Below, piece after piece: positions 15,456 through 18,978 of a DNA stretch of 18,978 bases (within the stretch, counting starts at the first letter, position 1; the number at the start of each line of letters is the position of its first letter). The stretch spans positions 1-18,978 of the forward strand of contig JAGCSE010000318.1 in the NCBI GenBank assembly GCA_017964325.1, read 5' to 3'. The stretch is from Victivallales bacterium. Lineage in GTDB: Bacteria; Verrucomicrobiota; Lentisphaeria; Oligosphaerales; Oligosphaeraceae. Below the pieces are notes generated by a model. The model ran no database searches, was not told where the DNA came from, and saw nothing but the letters and a program-made list of their open reading frames with translations. The translations under genes and the position numbers were made by a program.

Positions 15456-16526
15456 ATGCAGGACAATGACTATATCGTTTTGGAAGAGCGGAAGATAGGT
15501 TTTACGGGAAATGTGAATTTCGTCCCGTACTACACAAACAGTTCATGGAACGCAACGGATGACGCGTTCTATTTCTTCACCATGCCGCATGATGACGTGA
15601 CACCAACGCTTTGCATCTATCATGTCAATACGGATGTTGCTGAAAAGCTTTTTGATTTGGAATTCTTCAAGTTCAAAAAGGACAGTTTGGATTTGTTTCC
15701 TGCCGTCGTCCTTCCCAATCGTGGCCTGTTGATTTATGGAAATGACGAGATGATCGCCGTCGCCGATCTGAAAACAGGTCGGCAGGAAATCAAGATAACA
15801 CTGGAGAAAAAGCATATTCATGGTTGTTGTATTTCTCCAGATGAACGGTACTTGTGCTATGGTGTATCCGATGAGTACGCCGTCACAGACATCCATGTCA
15901 TTGATACATTGGCTTCACAATGGAAGGATGTCAGCGTCAAGACCATTGCGATGCACGCCAACCATTTTCAGTTCTTCCCGAATAGCGACGAAATCCTTTT
16001 CGCTCATGAAGGCAAGACGGAGACGATTCCGGACAGGCTGAATTTGCTCAATTGGAAGACTGGCGAGACGCGTTGTTTGCATCGTCATGCATTCGATGAG
16101 CAAGGCAAACAGATTGAATGCATTGGTCATGAACAAGTCGCTGGAAAAAAAGTGCTTGCTGTTCGTTTTCCTGTCTCGCAAATGGACTTCGGCATCATCG
16201 TGGTGGATCCGAAGACCGATTCCTGCGAACTTGTGGACCAGGGCGACTACTGGCATGCGTCTTCGGATAAAAAGGGCGATCAATTTGTCATGGACACCAT
16301 GTGGTGGGGGAACAGCCGCCGCCGTACGGGCGGCATTTTCGACATCACATTGTTTAACATGAAGGAACGCAAGCGCTTCGTCTTGAAGACATTTGAGGCT
16401 GGTTCCATCAATAACCAGATGTACCATCCACACCCGCATTTCGATGGCACGGGGAAAAAGATTCTTTATTCCGTACATCCCAAAGGGACGGATGAGTGCC
16501 ATCTCGAACTGCTTCTGCTCAAATAG
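15456..16526 (+). CDS. Oligogalacturonate lyase-like beta-propeller (PL22 type)
   Basis: A 356-residue cytoplasmic protein likely to cleave unsaturated pectic oligosaccharides by beta-elimination. AGGA at 15442-15445 sits 10 nt before the ATG at 15456; an in-frame TTG at 15450 is only 4 nt away and less likely. The chain is a run of beta-strands typical of a seven-bladed propeller. From memory, Yersinia PL22 enzymes use Arg, His for catalysis and His, Gln, His, His for Mn binding. The same order is visible here: DRL with Arg194, GHE with His225, WHASS with His267, and NQMYHPHPHF with Gln321, His324 and His326, the last three keeping the Q-x2-H-x-H spacing. The call is therefore good to family level, while the true substrate is unproved. 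No transporter or other pectin gene adjoins it, and the AAA_14 ATPase gene downstream is separated by 239 bp with its own promoter. Confidence 0.8.
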   Translation: MQDNDYIVLEERKIGFTGNVNFVPYYTNSSWNATDDAFYFFTMPHDDVTPTLCIYHVNTDVAEKLFDLEFFKFKKDSLDLFPAVVLPNRGLLIYGNDEMIAVADLKTGRQEIKITLEKKHIHGCCISPDERYLCYGVSDEYAVTDIHVIDTLASQWKDVSVKTIAMHANHFQFFPNSDEILFAHEGKTETIPDRLNLLNWKTGETRCLHRHAFDEQGKQIECIGHEQVAGKKVLAVRFPVSQMDFGIIVVDPKTDSCELVDQGDYWHASSDKKGDQFVMDTMWWGNSRRRTGGIFDITLFNMKERKRFVLKTFEAGSINNQMYHPHPHFDGTGKKILYSVHPKGTDECHLELLLLK

Positions 16527-16609
16527 AATTATTCCACCTGAATCCGTGAAGTGGCACGAACGACCACCCATGTGAAGCGGAGGCCGCAAGACTCTTTCCA
16601 AACGTCTCT

Positions 16610-16724
16610 ATTGGAAAAATATTCCATTTTTGAAGCATTTTCATTGGAAAAATGTTCCATTTTCAAGGTATTTTCATTAGAAAAATGTTCCAAAATTACC
16701 TCAATTTTATTTGAAAAATCGCCA
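16610..16724 (+). repeat. Four direct repeats with an exact 33-bp period (iteron-like)
   Basis: Units start at 16610, 16643, 16676 and 16709. The first two share 28 of 33 bases. The first half of each unit is ATTGGAAAAATGTTCC or a variant, and the core TGGAA-N5-TTCCA is an inverted repeat in units 1 and 2. Unit 3 has one changed arm base, and unit 4 is degenerate (ATTTGAAAAATCGCC). A 33-bp period is close to three helical turns, so bound proteins would line up on one face. Unit 4 contains the -35 box of the downstream promoter. Confidence 0.9.
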
Positions 16725-16739
16725 TATTGAAATTATAAT
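16711..16739 (+). promoter_or_regulatory. Near-consensus sigma70 promoter of the AAA_14/DUF4143 gene
   Basis: TTGAAA (16711-16716), a 17-bp spacer and TATAAT (16734-16739) form a promoter with one mismatch to consensus. Transcription should begin near 16746, leaving a 20-nt leader with AGGAG at 16752-16756 and the ATG at 16766. The -35 box lies inside the fourth 33-bp repeat, so a protein bound to the array would be placed to block or recruit RNA polymerase. Confidence 0.7.
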
Positions 16740-16765
16740 AAGCGTATTGACAGGAGATAATCAAT

Positions 16766-18112
16766 ATGCTCAAACGGAAAATAGATTCGGCATTGGAACG
16801 ATTCCACAACGACTCATCAGGAAAGGCGTTGCTTCTGACAGGCGCCCGGCAGGTCGGGAAGACTTTCAGTATTCGGGAGTTCGCCAAAAAACACTATGAA
16901 TGCTTTGTGGAGTTCAATTTCATCAAGAACGCCGAAGTTTGTGCCATCTTCAAGAAGGCTACAAACGAGCAGGATGTCTTATTGCATATATCCGCGCTGG
17001 CGGGGAGGTGTCTCATTCCGGGAAAGACGCTTGTCTTCTTTGACGAGGTGCAGGTCTGTCCGGAAGCGGTCACCTTTGTCAAATTCCTTGTCGAGGACGG
17101 CCGCTACCGATATATTCTGAGCGGTTCTCTTCTGGGGGTGGAGCTGAGGAATGTTCGTTCCGTGCCTGTCGGCTATATGAGCGAGGTTCAGATGTTTCCT
17201 CTGGACTTTGAGGAATTCATTCGGGCGAACGGCATGGGGGACGATGTGATAGACCATCTTCGGGAGGCGTTCGACGCGAGGAAAAGCCCTGATTCGTTCA
17301 TCCATGCGCGGATGCTGCGTTATCTGTCGCTTTACATGGTCACGGGCGGTATGCCGGCGGTTGTCCAGAAATATTTGGATACGAATGATATACAGCAAGT
17401 CTATGATGAACAGCGGGCCATCATTAAGGAATACCGCCGCGATGTCACGCAATATGATGAACGTTTGAAGATGCGTCTGCGGTACATCTTCTCGCTTATT
17501 CCATCGGAATTGAACAAGCGCAACAAGCGTTTTTATTTGAAAAACGCTACGAATCGCGGGCGTTTCGATCGTTCTGAATCTGATTTCATCTGGCTGAAGG
17601 AGGCCGGCGTGGCGATTCCCGTCTTCAACGTCGATGAGCCGAAAATCCCTTTGGAACTGGCTCGCAAGGCCAACCTCTTCAAGTTTTTCATGAACGACGT
17701 CGGCCTCCTGTGTTCGCTTTACATGGACGGCATACAAGTGAAGATCCTGAACGGGGAGATGGACATGAACTGGGGCGCGGTCTATGAGAACTTTGTGGCG
17801 CAGGAGCTTGCCGCGCATGGTTTTGAGACCATCTATTACTATAATTCTAAAAAATTTGGAGAAGTGGATTTTCTTGTGGAGGCTGATGGAGCCGCCCTCC
17901 CGATCGAGGCGAAGAGCGGCAAGGATTTCATGAAACATGCCGCGCTTGACCATCTGATGGCGGAAAAGGAATTCGACCTGCCGTCGGCCTGGGTGGTCAG
18001 CAAAAGCGGCGATGTCGTGTCAGACGGCAGAATCCTTCATTTGCCGATCTACTTTCTGATGTTTTTGGAACGCAATGGGATATCGAAGCCGCTGATTTAC
18101 AAAATCGATTAA
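16766..18112 (+). CDS. AAA_14 ATPase with C-terminal DUF4143 (nuclease-fold-like) domain
   Basis: A 448-residue cytoplasmic protein. The start is supported by AGGAG with 9 nt spacing. The N-terminal ATPase domain has Walker A GARQVGKT (26-33), Walker B LVFFDEVQ (89-96) and the sensor-like strand YILSGSLLG (116-124). The C-terminal DUF4143 region (about 215-400) includes YENFVAQEL (340-348) and GEVDFLVEADG to PIEAKSG (365-385). The Asp368, Glu381 and Lys383 triad follows the PD-(D/E)xK pattern of restriction-endonuclease folds, though many family members are thought to be inactive. Proteins of this type are abundant, often multicopy, and have no settled function; defence, toxin-antitoxin-like and mobile-element roles have been suggested. 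The 33-bp repeats overlapping its promoter suggest tight or self-imposed control. A strong hairpin terminator follows. Confidence 0.9.
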   Translation: MLKRKIDSALERFHNDSSGKALLLTGARQVGKTFSIREFAKKHYECFVEFNFIKNAEVCAIFKKATNEQDVLLHISALAGRCLIPGKTLVFFDEVQVCPEAVTFVKFLVEDGRYRYILSGSLLGVELRNVRSVPVGYMSEVQMFPLDFEEFIRANGMGDDVIDHLREAFDARKSPDSFIHARMLRYLSLYMVTGGMPAVVQKYLDTNDIQQVYDEQRAIIKEYRRDVTQYDERLKMRLRYIFSLIPSELNKRNKRFYLKNATNRGRFDRSESDFIWLKEAGVAIPVFNVDEPKIPLELARKANLFKFFMNDVGLLCSLYMDGIQVKILNGEMDMNWGAVYENFVAQELAAHGFETIYYYNSKKFGEVDFLVEADGAALPIEAKSGKDFMKHAALDHLMAEKEFDLPSAWVVSKSGDVVSDGRILHLPIYFLMFLERNGISKPLIYKID

Positions 18113-18120
18113 CGAAACAA

Positions 18121-18155
18121 ACAGGCCGCCATGCAAACAAAACATGGCGGCCTGT
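18121..18155. terminator. Bidirectional intrinsic terminator
   Basis: A perfect 13-bp stem, ACAGGCCGCCATG pairing with CATGGCGGCCTGT, encloses a 9-nt A-rich loop. It lies between the converging AAA_14/DUF4143 and trpS genes, 9 nt after the ATPase stop codon. A TTTT run follows about 4 nt after the stem on the plus strand, and TTTGTTT follows on the minus strand, so it should stop transcription from both sides. Confidence 0.85.
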
Positions 18156-18176
18156 AGCTTTTAGAATATGGTTTGA

Positions 18177-18978
18177 TTACAGTCCGACGGCGGCGCGGAC
18201 TTTCGCCATCGTGGCGTCGGCGACCTTGCGGGCGCGGCTTGCGCCGTCCTGCAGGATGTCTTCGACCTTCTGCGGATTGGCGAGGAGCTCCTTGCGCTTT
18301 TCGCGGGCTTCTGCGAAATATTCCGTGTATTTCTCAAACAGAAGCTGCTTCGCGTGGCCGTAGCCGAATTCCGGATTCTCAAGATAGTTCTTGCGTAGGG
18401 CTTCAAGTTCCTCCGGCGTGGCCATCAGCTTGTACAGGGCGAACACGTTGCAGGTGTCCGGATTCATCGGTTCGCCCATGGGGGTGGAGTCGGTCTTGAT
18501 GGACATGAACTTCTTGCGGACGGGCTTGCCTTCGCCGAACAGTTCGATGGTGTTGTTGTAGCTTTTGGACATCTTCTGGCCGTCAAGTCCTGGAATGACA
18601 GCGACTTCCGTGGAGATGTAAGGATCTGGAACGGTGAGGATGTCGCCGAAATGGTTGTTGAAGCGGATGGCGAGGTCGCGTGTGACTTCAAGATGCTGCT
18701 TCTGATCTTTTCCGACGGGAACGAGCTGCGACTGGTAGAGGAGGATGTCGGCGGCCATGAGGGCGGGGTAGGCGAACAGGCCGTGGTTGGCTTCAAGGCC
18801 GTGGGCGAGCTTGTCTTTGTAGCTGTGGCAGTGCTCAAGAAGGCCCATGGGGCAGATGCAGGAAAGGAACCATGCAAGTTCTTGAACTTCAGGAACATCG
18901 GATTGACGGAAGAAGACCGTCTTCTGCGGGTCGATGCCCGCGGCGAGGAAATCGACGGCGACGCCGAACGTGCGTTCA
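18177..18978 (-). CDS. trpS: Tryptophanyl-tRNA synthetase, C-terminal 266 residues (5' end beyond window)
   Basis: Class Ic aminoacyl-tRNA synthetase that charges tRNA-Trp in the cytoplasm. The minus-strand frame is open to the right edge. It begins with the family-typical AAGIDPQKTVFFRQSDVPE, followed by ELAWFLSCICPMG, and continues through the internal ATG at 18848. The GKDQKQHLEVTRDLA segment and the ATP-binding KMSKS motif (18575-18561) are intact, and the C-terminus SRARKVADATMAKVRAAVGL is typical. The HIGH-type motif lies outside the window. This is a housekeeping gene unrelated to the neighbouring cluster, and it marks the end of the accessory region. Confidence 0.95.
   Translation of the reverse strand, partial: ERTFGVAVDFLAAGIDPQKTVFFRQSDVPEVQELAWFLSCICPMGLLEHCHSYKDKLAHGLEANHGLFAYPALMAADILLYQSQLVPVGKDQKQHLEVTRDLAIRFNNHFGDILTVPDPYISTEVAVIPGLDGQKMSKSYNNTIELFGEGKPVRKKFMSIKTDSTPMGEPMNPDTCNVFALYKLMATPEELEALRKNYLENPEFGYGHAKQLLFEKYTEYFAEAREKRKELLANPQKVEDILQDGASRARKVADATMAKVRAAVGL

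Noticed and set aside
16610..16724. 33-bp repeats as a CRISPR array
   Set aside because: The repeats are contiguous with no unique spacers, and there are no cas genes; the units decay toward the promoter.
16979..17953. A 324-codon minus-strand open frame
   Set aside because: It is antisense to the AAA_14/DUF4143 gene, with no motif or start signal of its own.

Overview
This is about 19 kb of bacterial chromosome with a moderate GC content. No rRNA, tRNA, CRISPR array, transposase or plasmid origin is visible. The mix of genes suggests a polysaccharide-degrading member of the PVC group (Lentisphaerae/Victivallales- or Kiritimatiellae-like, gut or rumen). It includes a CE7 esterase, a large modular secreted glycosidase-like protein, a PL22-type lyase, a Ser/Thr kinase fused to a formylglycine-generating-enzyme-like domain, and GC-rich intergenic repeats. 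That placement is inferred from gene content and is not proved.

Layout. Positions 1-2698 (minus strand) hold two proteins of unknown function; the second gene runs off the left edge. Positions 2699-3198 are intergenic, with small palindromes, a possible decayed ORF and a GC-rich repeat. Positions 3199-4554 (minus) encode a secreted CE7 acetyl-xylan-esterase-like enzyme, divergent from a Gfo/Idh/MocA oxidoreductase (4814-5839, plus). Next on the plus strand come a 1446-residue secreted protein with a GH101/GH129-like barrel signature (5960-10300), a metallophosphoesterase with an N-terminal beta-sandwich (10421-12076), and a GH24 lysozyme-LysM protein (12183-13013). The lysozyme gene converges on the kinase-FGE membrane protein (13066-15099, minus). 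Plus-strand genes then encode an oligogalacturonate-lyase-like beta-propeller (15456-16526) and an AAA_14/DUF4143 ATPase (16766-18112). A strong bidirectional terminator separates the ATPase from partial trpS (minus, running off the right edge).

How the genes may work together. The esterase, the large secreted protein, the oxidoreductase and the PL22-like enzyme fit stepwise breakdown of acetylated plant polysaccharide: outer deacetylation and cleavage, then intracellular lyase and oxidoreductase steps. No transporter or dedicated regulator is in the window, and the genes do not form one tight operon, so the link is inferred from function and proximity.

The most unusual signals are non-coding. 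(1) A two-hairpin element of about 43 bp occurs in opposite orientations on either side of the metallophosphoesterase gene, with a compensatory base-pair change in each hairpin. (2) Four 33-bp iterons precede the AAA_14/DUF4143 gene, and the last supplies the -35 box of a near-consensus promoter. (3) A GC-rich repeat begins exactly at the stop codons of two unrelated genes.
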